This document shows, piece by piece, positions 9,364-17,000 of a DNA stretch of 17,950 bases. A program made the position numbers and the translations under genes. The notes under the pieces are model-generated. The model saw only the letters and a program-made list of their open reading frames with translations. It had not been told where the DNA came from and searched no databases. Origin of the DNA: Jimgerdemannia flammicorona (taxonomy: Eukaryota; Mucoromycota; Endogonomycetes; Endogonales; Endogonaceae); assembly GCA_003990745.1 (NCBI GenBank), contig RBNI01002629.1:1-17950 (forward strand), written 5' to 3'. The number at the start of each line of letters is the position of its first letter. The first letter of the stretch is position 1.

Positions 9364-10155
9364 ACACCATCTGAAAATGATGACCCTTGGAATATAGAAG
9401 AAGGACCCAGCACAATCCCCATTATTCCCAAGAAAGAAACTTATCAAGAAAGGGCTTTTCAGCTAGGAAGATGTCCACACCAAATGGTCTTCCACTCTCC
9501 TCAAGACTACTGCTATCAGTGCCATCCACTAGACCAGCAAGAAAGACAGAGACCCCAAAGACCAGAGCCCCCAACTATAGTTGTACAGGCAACCACCTTT
9601 CAAGAAGTTACCACAAGGTTACAAAGTTAATTTAGAGGATTAGACTTCTTCACTCGAATAGAAATATATCCCTTGTCTATCCTTCTCCCAACTTATGACC
9701 AAGATGAGTACTGATTTCTGAGACAATAAGAAATCAACAGCCAGAAACATCATTTCAGAGCAATGGGATATTATAACCATAGAAGACATCCAGACTACTG
9801 AGACTGCAGATATTAGAAGATTCACCTCAGTCATGATGTTGTAATCCATACTTTGAAGAGAGGAGACAATAGAGGTCAGATCTGAAAAAGCCAGACCAAA
9901 AAGCCAGGAAGAAGGACTCTCAAGATCTATGATTTAGAAGAAGATATCCTAGCTCTCATCAGACATACAACCCACCAAGGATGGGTAGAAGATGCCACCA
10001 ACTTCATGGAAGCCCTAGACCCTATAGGAAGAAGAGGAATCAACTATCTCTGAGACCTCTCTACTGGAGCCAGATGGCCACACCTCAACCTCAGAGCCTG
10101 GAGGCTCTCTGCTAGTGGAGCCTCAGCCTAAGGACAGCCCAAACTCAGCAAGGAT
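9364..10155 (+). pseudogene. pol A linker with a Cys/His motif, function unrecognised
   Basis: The same frame as the upstream acidic segment runs through stops (9361, 9628, 9715, 9727, 9805, 9820, 9883, 10051, 10129) into the dUTPase. Near its start is GRCPHQMVFHSPQDYCYQC (TGT at 9472 to TGC at 9522), a C-x-H-x10-C-x2-C arrangement likely to bind a metal. The rest (about 210 residues, including GWVEDATNFMEALDPIGRRG near 9978) resembles nothing I can name. The absence of frameshifts over about 790 bases indicates it was once coding. Confidence 0.6.
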
Positions 10156-10569
10156 GTTGCCCAGTATGCCCTGCTACATCCCAAGGCCAAACCCCCGACC
10201 AAAGTACACCCAGAAGATGTAGGATGTGATCTTCACAGTTTGGAGGATGAATTCATTAAGCCTGGAAAAACATTTATAGTCAGAATAGGATTAGCTATAC
10301 AGCCACCCCAAGGATCTTATATCTAACTGACCTCAAGGTCTGGACTTGCCAGACAAGGAATAACCATAGAAGGAGGAACCATTGACCCAGGATATACAGG
10401 TGAAATCAAGGTCATCCTATACAATAGCAGTGCAGAGTAGCACCAAATAATTAGAGGACAGAAGATTGCCCAAGCAGTCTTCATGAAGGTCAAGACCCTA
10501 CAGTTATAAGAAGTTTCTGAACTGACTGAAGGAACAAGGCAAGCCAAAGGATTTGGAAGTTCAGACAAA
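10156..10569 (+). pseudogene. dUTPase domain inside Ty3/gypsy pol A
   Basis: dUTPase hydrolyses dUTP to dUMP and so keeps uracil out of newly made DNA. All five trimeric-dUTPase motifs are present in order in one frame. Motif 1 is VGCDLHS (10219-10239), with the metal-site Asp. Motif 2 is SRSGLA (10333-10350). Motif 3 is GTIDPGYTGE (10375-10404), with the catalytic Asp and the Tyr that stacks on uracil. Motif 4 is RGQKIAQA (from 10453). Motif 5 is the Gly/Ser-rich RQAKGFGSS (10537-10563). The length (about 138 codons) matches the family. The lead-in YALLHPKAKPP also fits the usual N-terminal strand. Three stops (TAA 10324, TAG 10438, TAA 10507) lie outside the motifs, so this copy is dead but otherwise well kept. 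It sits between protease and RT, unlike retroviral dUTPases. Confidence 0.92.
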
Positions 10570-11001
10570 AAGAAAGTACATCTCCTTCAAGTCAACCACC
10601 TCAAGAGGAATGCTCTCTAGCAAGTATACTGCCAGCCAGTCAAACTGCACAAGAATCTAATCCTAGAGCCTGAAGAACAAACCACCTTCGAAATCTTTAT
10701 ACCACCCGACCCCAGAAATCTTTTCTTTGAACCCAAGGAAGATATCCCACACCTGGATATATGTAGAAGGACACACCTTCCCTGACAAGATGAACCCAGT
10801 GTACTCTCAAGCAATCAACCAAAGTTGGGAAACCATCATCTTGCCAAAAGGAACCATCATAGGACACCTGGTGCCTTTTATCAACTGAACTCATAGAGAA
10901 GTTTATGAACTAAACTTATCAGTAAATGGCAAAAGGTCTCAGAAGAAAGGAAAGGCCCCTCTGCGACCCAGGAGACAGTGAAGCCTTCCACCAACATTGG
11001 A
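10570..11001 (+). pseudogene. pol A segment between dUTPase and RT
   Basis: The first part continues the dUTPase frame (KKKVHLLQVNHLKRNAL, then a TAG at 10618). After a frameshift near 10745-10754 the reading continues in another frame with WIYVEGHTFPDKMNPVYSQ and ETIILPKGTIIGHLVPF, ending at TGA 10886. A short strand-rich segment with a P-K-G-T-x-x-G motif is usual just upstream of RT in Ty3/gypsy pol. A second frameshift before 11002 returns to the RT frame. Its role is not known. Confidence 0.6.
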
Positions 11002-12393
11002 GAAGAATTGACACCCCAACAACAGCAATAACTAGCAGAACTCCTCAACAAATATCAAGATATCTTTATTACCAATTATGGAAACCAGCCATACAATCCA
11101 TCATATCACCATAGCATTAATATAGAAAATATAACACCCATCTGGCAGAAACTCTATAGAATACCCCATTACTTAAAAACATTCAAAAAGGAGCACATTC
11201 AAGAACTCTTAGACAATAGAGTTATCTGACCCTCTACTAGCCCCTGGGCCAGCCCTATACTTATTGTACCAAAGAAAGGAGGATGGAGACTCTGTGTAGA
11301 TTACAGAAACCTCAACTCAGTTACTGAAAAGGATGCCTATCCTTTGCCCAGAATTGATGATCTTTTAGACCAGTTACAAGATACCAGATACTTCAGCAGT
11401 ATGGATCTTTTTGTAGGATTCCATGAAATCCTCATGGATCCCAATGATATTCAGAAGATAGCCTTTCTTGCTCTAGGAAAACTATTTGAATACCTCTGAA
11501 TGCCCTTTGAACTCTGTAATACACCCCCCACCTTTCAGAGGATGATGAACTCAGTCTATGCCCCCTTGATCTACCACTGCCTAATTGTATATATGGATGA
11601 TTCCAACATCTATTCAGCAAATTTCGAAGAACACCTGTACCACCTAGAGGAATTCTTCAAGCTCACCTGCAAGAACTATCTGAGACTTAATGTAAAGAAA
11701 TACTACTTTGGGAAACAGAAACTTGAATTTCTTAGATTCATAGTTTCGAAGAAAGGAATCTATGCAGACCCAAAGAAAACTGAGAAGATCAACAATTGGC
11801 CAGTACCCAAGACCCCAAAGAAAACACTATCATTTCTAATACTAGTATCCTACTATAGAAGGTTTATCAAGGACTTTGCCCAAATCGCTGCCCCAATCCA
11901 AATCCTTCTCAAGAAAGAAGTGCCATTCAAATGGACAGAATCATAAGAGAAAGTCTTCAAAGAACTCAAGAACTGCATGACTACAGCACCAATCCTTATA
12001 CACTCCAATCTACAGAAGCCATTCATCTTGTATATAGATGCTTCCAAAGATGGCCTAGAAGTAGTTCTGGCCCAAAAAGAACTTGATCAACAATACTACA
12101 TGATAGCTTATACAAGCAGAGCTACCAATCAGCAGTAGATGAACTATAGTAGCACCAAACTAGAATGCCTTGCAGTCATATGGACAGTCACTCTGTTCAG
12201 GCATTATCTCATTAGAAAAAGATTCACCCTGATCACAGACTATACAGCCCTCAAATGGCTATTCAACTGCAAGGAACCCACTGAAATTCTAGCCCACTGG
12301 ACCCTTATTCTTCAGAATTACAAAATCACCATTATCCACAAAGCAGGGAAAGCTCACAACAATGTTGATGTACTTTCCTACCAGCCCCAATGA
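11002..12393 (+). pseudogene. Ty3/gypsy reverse transcriptase and RNase H of element A
   Basis: This makes the cDNA copy of the element. RT motifs include GWRLCVDYRNLN (11281-11316), YFSSMDL with the first catalytic Asp (11404), MPFELCNTPPTFQRMM (from 11500) and the catalytic YMDD box (11590-11601). The connection region has KTEKINNWPVPKTPK and SYYRRFIKDFAQIAAPI. RNase H retains its four acidic residues: Asp in LYIDAS (12037), Glu in KLECLAV (12163), Asp in ITDYTALKWL (12238) and Asp in NVDVLS (12367). The domain stays in one frame, broken by stops at 11029, 11113, 11227 (where RT has Arg), 11497 (also Arg), 11944, 12136 and the end at 12391. This is the clearest evidence for the Ty3/gypsy class. 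Confidence 0.95.
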
Positions 12394-12596
12394 ACTAGAG
12401 AAAGGGTGTTCCAAGGAACTATACTCTAAAGGAAGCTCCTCAGACCATTAAGGCATAAGAAGATCTCATCCAAAAAGAACATCAGAAAGCCCATCTAGGA
12501 CAGGTGAATATAAAAGAAAAGCTGCAAACAACACACCAACATTGGCCCAATCTCAGAACATGAGTCTGAGATATACAAGAAATGTGATACCTACAT
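12394..12596 (+). pseudogene. integrase N-terminal zinc domain of element A, truncated
   Basis: After a frameshift the sequence reads EDLIQKEHQKAHLGQVNIK (from 12459), with the H-x3-H of the HHCC integrase zinc domain (12480 and 12492), and then QTTHQHWPNLR. In a further frame the paired cysteines appear as C-D-T-Y (12583-12594), so the last Cys is a Tyr (TGC to TAC is a single G-to-A change). The integrase core and C-terminus are missing because copia LTR sequence starts at about 12597. Confidence 0.75.
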
Positions 12597-12947
12597 ATAA
12601 GAGAATATATATATTATATTTTTTGCATTCTTTACCTATAGGTGGATATTTTGAGTATATTTTAGGATACTTTTCAACCTGCAAAAATTCCTTAGATATA
12701 GAATTTTATATAGTAATATAGGTTATATATAGTTCTAGTTTTATATGCATTATATATTACTTTTATTTTAGTTTGTACTCTTTTTTTTTTTTTTTTTTGG
12801 ATATTATTGGAATTAGGTTATTCTGCTGCAACTATGATATGTAGGCATATAATCTACATGACTTATATGTCATCAATATTGATGTGTAAATTTGTAACTT
12901 ACAGAATAATAAATAACTGCTACTGTTCTTTACTATAATTCTCAACA
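12597..12947 (+). repeat. 5' LTR of the copia element
   Basis: An AT-rich stretch of about 351 bases ends ATTCTCAACA (12938-12947) directly before the primer site. The start carries GAGAAT (12601-12606), the exact inverted counterpart of ATTCTC; the outermost four bases have diverged from the expected TGTT. It holds an 18-T run (12781-12798), TATATA-rich stretches and a polyadenylation signal AATAAA (12908-12913). There is no coding sequence. Confidence 0.65.
12781..12798 (+). repeat. poly(T) run of 18
   Basis: Eighteen consecutive T residues follow GTACTC in the middle of the copia LTR. Probably a slippage-expanded tract; it could also read as poly(A) on the minus strand. Confidence 0.95.
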
Positions 12948-12961
12948 GGTTATGAGCCCTG
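12948..12961 (+). promoter_or_regulatory. primer-binding site, initiator-Met half-tRNA type
   Basis: GGTTATGAGCCCTG abuts the LTR end. Its reverse complement, CAGGGCTCATAACC, is the 5' anticodon stem and loop of initiator tRNA-Met, the internal primer used by Ty5 and Drosophila copia. The CTCAT loop context is the yeast/fungal form; plant and animal initiators normally have CCCAT. Confidence 0.8.
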
Positions 12962-13000
12962 GTTAGCAGCTATATATCTCCTCTAACACAATTCTATACT

Positions 13001-14350
13001 ATGCTAAAGTATTGTCTAAACATGAATACTAGAAACACTGACATTGAGAGTGCACAAGGTCATGGCTCAGCCACAAATATAAATACAAACACAAGTACAT
13101 ATTCAGGGGGGAAAAACCCCAGAACAGGTATTCTGGCAGTTCCAGCTCTAGTTACAATGGTGACAACTATGGTAGTTCCAGCACCAGCTATGATGGTAAC
13201 TATAGCAGTTCTAGTGATAGTGCAAGTAATGGTCAAAAGGATGATTCCTGTCTTTGACAGCAAGGATTACACTATATAGGCATACTATATGAAGAACCTC
13301 TCAGAGGAATGTGGCTTAGAAGACTACTGGAAGCCTTAGGTGCAAATAATGAATTATGACATTACAAAGAATTGAAGAGCACTAAGAGAGATTATATTTA
13401 TCCTTTCAAATATGCCAATGAAGCTTGTCATCCATGCTATAATGGCAAATGAAGCCTGGGATATTCTACATAATTAACATCAGCAGGTACATATCTGTAT
13501 CAAATAGATTCTACTTAAAGATGCAATTATTCAATCTTTAAATAAAGTCTAAGAAAATAATTCAGAAGTATACTGACCATATAAATGACCTGGCAGATCA
13601 GGTGAATTCTCTCACAACTACACTGGCAGACTCTATCCAGGAAGAAGAAAAGGTTCTAGCACTTATTTACAGTCTTCCTAAGGCATACAACATTGTTGTT
13701 GCAGCTATGTGAGAACCCAGTAAGTTATCTGACTATCAATACATCATTATAAGCCTCTTGAATAAGGAAACAAGACTGGATGGCACCAGTGAGAACTATG
13801 ATGAGAAAGTGTTCTATGGCAGAGTATATGGATGAGATAAAGACAAGCCAAATAAAAGATGAGGGCAACAGTGCAATAAAGCTAAGTTCAAAGGAAACTG
13901 TTATTATTGCAGGAAATAAGAATATAAAGTGGAAAATTACTATCATAAGCAAAGAGAAAAGAAAGGCAGAAATAATAATAAAGGGCAGACAAATACTATA
14001 GATACTAATGAAGATAATAGTAATAGTGGCAGAAATCTATACTTTGCAGAAGTGCTGACCCACCCATATATAGAAGCCTATTTAGGAGCTAATTCGAATA
14101 CTTTTGGGCCAGTGAAAAATACTCCAGATCTACATACCAGTACTAGTTCTACTGCCAGCAGTTCCACCACTAACAGTTCTACTGCTAGTTTCAGTGCTAA
14201 CCCATCATCTATAAATCCTAGTCTGAGAAATACTTTTAGAATAGTAAAAAATAGTGGTACAGCCAATATAGCCAGTGCAGCCAATACCAATGTGAGCTAT
14301 ACACTGAGTGCAGATACCAATATATGTAGTGTAATGGTGACCCCAGAATG
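13001..14350 (+). pseudogene. Ty1/copia gag, heavily decayed
   Basis: The nucleocapsid precursor of a copia element, readable only across frames. A Ser/Tyr/Gly/Asn-rich N-terminus (near 13140-13235) shifts into IPVFDSKDYTI, a TAG at 13277 where the family has Trp, then AYYMKNLSEECGLEDYWKAL. Further gag helices are NEAWDILHN (near 13450), DHINDLADQVNSLTTTLAD (near 13577-13635) and EEEKVLALIYSLPKAYN (from 13640). The zinc knuckle survives as C-x2-C-x4-Y-x4-Y (13899-13940), so its His and last Cys are both Tyr. A Ser/Thr-rich low-complexity tail (about 14130-14215) ends at TGA 14350. At least three frameshifts and many stops are present. Confidence 0.8.
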
Positions 14351-14385
14351 ATAACATCAGCACAGGAGATAGCCTTTCCTTGTAA

Positions 14386-15407
14386 GCCACCAGATCTGAG
14401 CACAAGAAGATCATATGGCATATGAGATGAGCAATGATGACCAACTGTGAGTCATTGTGACCACAGTATAAGCATTCTGAAGAATATAAAAGAAGGACCA
14501 AGGAACTGCAGTAGCAGCAACCAATAAGAACCACTAATCCCAAAATAGCTCAAAGACTTACCACAAATAAAATGCCTGCTGCCCACCAAACCTCAAGGTC
14601 AAGGAACCACCAAGGCACCTTAGTTGAAGAAAGGATGTTCCAAGACATCAGAAGAGCCATGGGGACCCACACAAGAAGTACTCCCAGTGTTAACCTAGGT
14701 ACTGCAGACTCTTATCACTTTATTCTCTACTGCTGTGAAATGGAAACAAGGATCACCATTGCTACCGAATGCCTCCAAATATGGCAGGAGTACAAAATAG
14801 GAAATCTCCTCTAACAGGAGTTTCCACAGGCCAGCACCCAAGAGCTACAAGATGCCACTCCCATAGATATATGTGAAATAAGGATAGCTAAGAAGATCCA
14901 TCAGATCTTCAGGCATGCACCATGGTCAATCCCTAACTTGGAGTATGTTAGAGTCTCAGACTTCAGAGACCTGTCATCCCGCCATATCAATGTGCTAGAA
15001 GCCAGGGTGGCTACAGAAGCCCAGTCCACTATTACTCTCAATAGTGAAGAAGTAGAAGACTTCTGGTATCTTATTCTCCAGGACAACCCAGATCAATTCC
15101 TACAAGGATTGATCTCAGTATTCAAGACCCAAGCATCCAGGTTAGACCTCCCCAAGACCCCACATTTGTTCCCTATTTTGTGGAAGAGAACCTCATAGAC
15201 TGGAGAGCTCCAGATCCCCTTGTTCCCGATTTCCCCACCACAGCTGAACATGATGATGTCATCAGCAATGACATCATCCTGCATGACATCGACATATGCG
15301 AGACACATGACGAAGCACACGAAAATGATGAATTCATGGATCTCATCTCCTTCAGTGATGATGATGATGAGGATGAAGCCCCCATGGTCCTGAACATTCT
15401 GCTCTAA
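14386..15407 (+). pseudogene. unrecognised decayed ORF with acidic C-terminal tail
   Basis: One frame (through stops at 14428, 14458, 14512 and 14812) gives about 260 residues of protein-like sequence, for example EEYKRRTKELQ, MFQDIRRAMGTHTRSTPS, LQIWQEYKIGNLL and NSEEVEDFWYLILQDNPDQF. Near 15150-15180 it shifts into a second frame ending in a strongly acidic tail (MDLISFSDDDDEDEAP) and a TAA at 15405. The stop lies 6 bases before the TG of the next LTR, as expected for the last ORF of an LTR element. I see no membrane segment, signal peptide, chromodomain or known motif. It may be the 3' ORF of a related retroelement whose 3' LTR is the one at 15414. Confidence 0.5.
15252..15278. other. perfect 11-bp inverted repeat
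   Basis: GATGATGTCAT (15252-15262) and ATGACATCATC (15268-15278) are exact reverse complements around a 5-base loop. Each arm contains a TGACATCA/TGATGTCA word like bZIP (CREB/ATF) sites. It falls inside the acidic-tail coding stretch, so it may be a chance result of Asp/Ile/Ser codons. Confidence 0.7.
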
Positions 15408-15415
15408 GTTCTTTG

Positions 15416-15555
15416 TTATACTGGATAATACCAGTACCAGTATTCTCATGTAACACTGGATAATGCCAGCACTGGTATTCTGAGGTGACACGAAATTGTT
15501 CCAGCACTGGCATTTTGATGTAATACTAAATAATGCCAGCATCCTGAACCTGTAC
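15416..15555 (+). repeat. four 35-bp tandem units in LTR B
   Basis: The units start at 15416, 15451, 15486 and 15521, each exactly 35 bases. They share a core of ACTGGATAATGCCAGCACTGGTATT with substitutions; unit 4 is the most diverged. They lie about 100 bases upstream of the TATA box, as U3 enhancer-type repeats do. Confidence 0.85.
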
Positions 15556-15646
15556 AACCATCAGTACTGACCCTGGAACTTAGTAGTTTTAGTTATTGGA
15601 ATTTATATTTAGCCTTATATCTTAGCAACTATTGAATTATATTTTG

Positions 15647-15654
15647 TATAAATA
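15647..15654 (+). promoter_or_regulatory. TATA box of LTR B
   Basis: TATAAATA, downstream of the 35-bp repeats and 20 bases before the AATAAA signal, places the transcription start near 15675-15680. Confidence 0.65.
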
Positions 15655-15673
15655 CCCCTCTTATTTCTTCTGA

Positions 15674-15679
15674 AATAAA
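15674..15679 (+). terminator. polyadenylation signal AATAAA of LTR B
   Basis: AATAAA lies just downstream of the TATA box. With the start expected around here, the R region would be short. Signal by sequence and position only. Confidence 0.55.
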
Positions 15680-15734
15680 GACAGTTCTGGTTTCACTTAC
15701 ATATACTTTCTTGCAAGCAATCTAAGAGATAACA

Positions 15735-16004
15735 AGACAGTTAAAGATAAGAAGTTTGAGGACTATAAGATCTTGGGAAGGTACTCCAATAAGAACTTGC
15801 TTATAACAAACTTGAGTTAATCTAAGAGATATACCTTGAAGAGAATCTGGCATATTTGAAGGACTCAGCCACTACTACATGACAATGTGGTGCCCATTGG
15901 CTGGTGATTCAAGATGAATCCCTCACTTTCAAGCTGAAAAACAAACAACCCCCACAACAACTACTCTGACTACAAGAGTCACCTCTGCAAGAATTCAAGA
16001 TAAG
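15735..16004 (+). other. leader between LTR B and gag B
   Basis: No gene is seen. It contains a second copy of AATCTAAGAGATA (15719 and 15818) and a possible primer site TGGTGCCCATTGG at 15888-15900. Its reverse complement ends in CCA but does not fit the conserved T-loop positions of a tRNA. From about 15950 the gag frame is open upstream of the ATG at 16005, so gag may start earlier. Confidence 0.45.
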
Positions 16005-17000
16005 ATGGAAATGCATCCCCCTACATTCTATGGATATACTACTGAAGAGTCAATCCTGACCTTTATTGAAGACTTTGAACAATTTGCTGCTATACAAGCC
16101 CTTGGTGTGGATGCTCAATTGGCCCTTCTACCAGTCAGTCTTAGAGGACCTACCAGAGACAAGTTCAATGCAGCCACCATTGCTAATACTGGTGCAGCCA
16201 AACTTGTCAACATGAAGGTCTTCCTCAGAACAACATATTATACTGAAGAGATCAAGCAAGCTCTCAAGGATCAACTCAATACTATCTGCCAGGGACTTAG
16301 TGAAGATCCCAACTCATTCTATACCCAAATCTGCCACCAGATTGTCTTGGCTGGCTATAATGACTACCTCAAGAAACAAATAGCAGATTCAACCTTTCTC
16401 AAAGGAGTTCACCCTGAAATTGCCCTAACAATTTGGTCTACCCCAGTTGCACTGACCCTTGATCAGAAAGTGGTCTTTGCACAGAGATATTGGACTGCTA
16501 GACACCCTGCCGAACATTCAATGGAGAAAATAACTGGCATCAAGATGGAGCCATCAAAGCCAACTAGTATCTTACCTGCCACAGTAGTAAACAGACAACC
16601 AACCCCACCTACCCCCAAGACAGCCAAAGCTGACTCAGTGGAAGAACTCAGTTTGCCAAGATGACTACACACCTTGGTGATGTTGTTAGAGAAGTCTGAA
16701 GTGCCAACAGGAGACCAGTACAGAGATTTGCAGCTACTACAGAAGAACACAATATCACATGATTCAGATGTTGAAAAGAAGGCCACTATGCAAAGAATTG
16801 CATGACCAAAACGAGATGCAAGGCCCAACCAAGCAATGCTAGCAGAACCAGAGAACAAACCAATACAGTAGTCATTGAGGAGATTGGTGATACTGATGAT
16901 GAAGAATACTATGAGGAGCTCGAATTCTACCCTACTACTGAAGGTACCAGAACCCGGTCCAAGCCCTATGACAAGAAGAGCAATAGCAAGTAAGTTGGAA
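16005..17000 (+). pseudogene. gag of Ty3/gypsy element B
   Basis: A capsid-type protein opening MEMHPPTFYGYTTEESILTF, a typical Ty3 gag start (a structured F-x-G segment followed by helices). A 219-codon open stretch runs 16005-16664. A one-base shift near 16640-16650 then moves to the frame that reads FAKMTTHLGDVVREV and the knuckle. The knuckle has a TGA (16760) where the first Cys belongs, then FRC, another TGA and KEGHYAKNC (to 16801), so C-x4-H-x4-C is kept but the first ligand is lost. An acidic linker (IGDTDDEEYYEELEF) follows and ends at TAA 16991. Gag would form the particle and bind element RNA. Confidence 0.85.

Larger units (their letters stand above)
5690..12596 (+). mobile_element. 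Ty3/gypsy element A carrying a dUTPase; 3' end cut by a copia insertion
   Basis: An LTR retrotransposon with the order LTR, Pro-tRNA-like primer site, gag, protease, Cys-rich segment, dUTPase, RT, RNase H and integrase start. RT before integrase places it in Ty3/gypsy (Metaviridae). It is decayed by in-frame stops and a few frameshifts, but long stretches keep a single frame: 6582-8567, 8881-10745 and 11002-12393. The integrase stops at about 12596, where AT-rich copia LTR sequence begins. No 3' LTR of this element is recognisable in the window. The 5' boundary is uncertain because the start of the LTR could not be fixed. Confidence 0.85.
12597..14350 (+). mobile_element. Ty1/copia retrotransposon, 5' part inserted in integrase A
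   Basis: An AT-rich LTR, a half-tRNA primer site and a copia-type gag follow each other in the order expected of the 5' end of a Ty1/copia element. No protease, integrase, RT or 3' LTR of this element is seen. It is therefore truncated near 14350, or its remainder was lost. Gag carries several frameshifts and stops, so decay is heavier than in the host element A. Confidence 0.75.
15414..15734 (+). repeat. LTR of element B (right edge uncertain)
   Basis: It begins TGTTAT (15414-15419) and ends ATAACA (15729-15734), perfect 6-bp inverted ends. Inside are four 35-bp repeats, a TATA box (15647-15654) and an AATAAA signal (15674-15679), in U3-R-U5 order. No TGG primer site follows 15734 directly. 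An alternative end is TGACA at 15884, before TGGTGCCCATTGG (15888-15900). It lies between the stop of the upstream ORF and gag B, so it could be the 3' LTR of one element, the 5' LTR of the next, or both after LTR recombination. Confidence 0.6.

Noticed and set aside
6579..12393. In-frame TGA, TAG and TAA might mean a reassigned genetic code.
   Set aside because: The stops fall at positions expected to be Arg, Trp and Gln with no consistent meaning for any one codon, and real frameshifts and lost catalytic residues occur too. This is decay.
13060..13263. A minus-strand frame resembling a membrane segment.
   Set aside because: It is the shadow of the Ser/Tyr/Gly repeat-like N-terminus of copia gag.
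14386..15407. An envelope gene of an errantivirus-like element.
   Set aside because: No signal peptide, transmembrane segment, furin-like site or Cys pattern was seen, and the tail is acidic rather than hydrophobic.
15416..15555. Regular repeats that could suggest a CRISPR array.
   Set aside because: The units are directly adjacent with no spacers, they diverge from each other, and they lie in a eukaryotic LTR.
15735..15760. A Tf1-style self-priming site after LTR B.
   Set aside because: Only about six bases could pair with the expected transcript start, which is too few to support it.
15888..15900. TGGTGCCCATTGG as a certain primer site of element B.
   Set aside because: The reverse complement ends in CCA, but the conserved T-loop positions do not fit, so I mention it only as a possibility.
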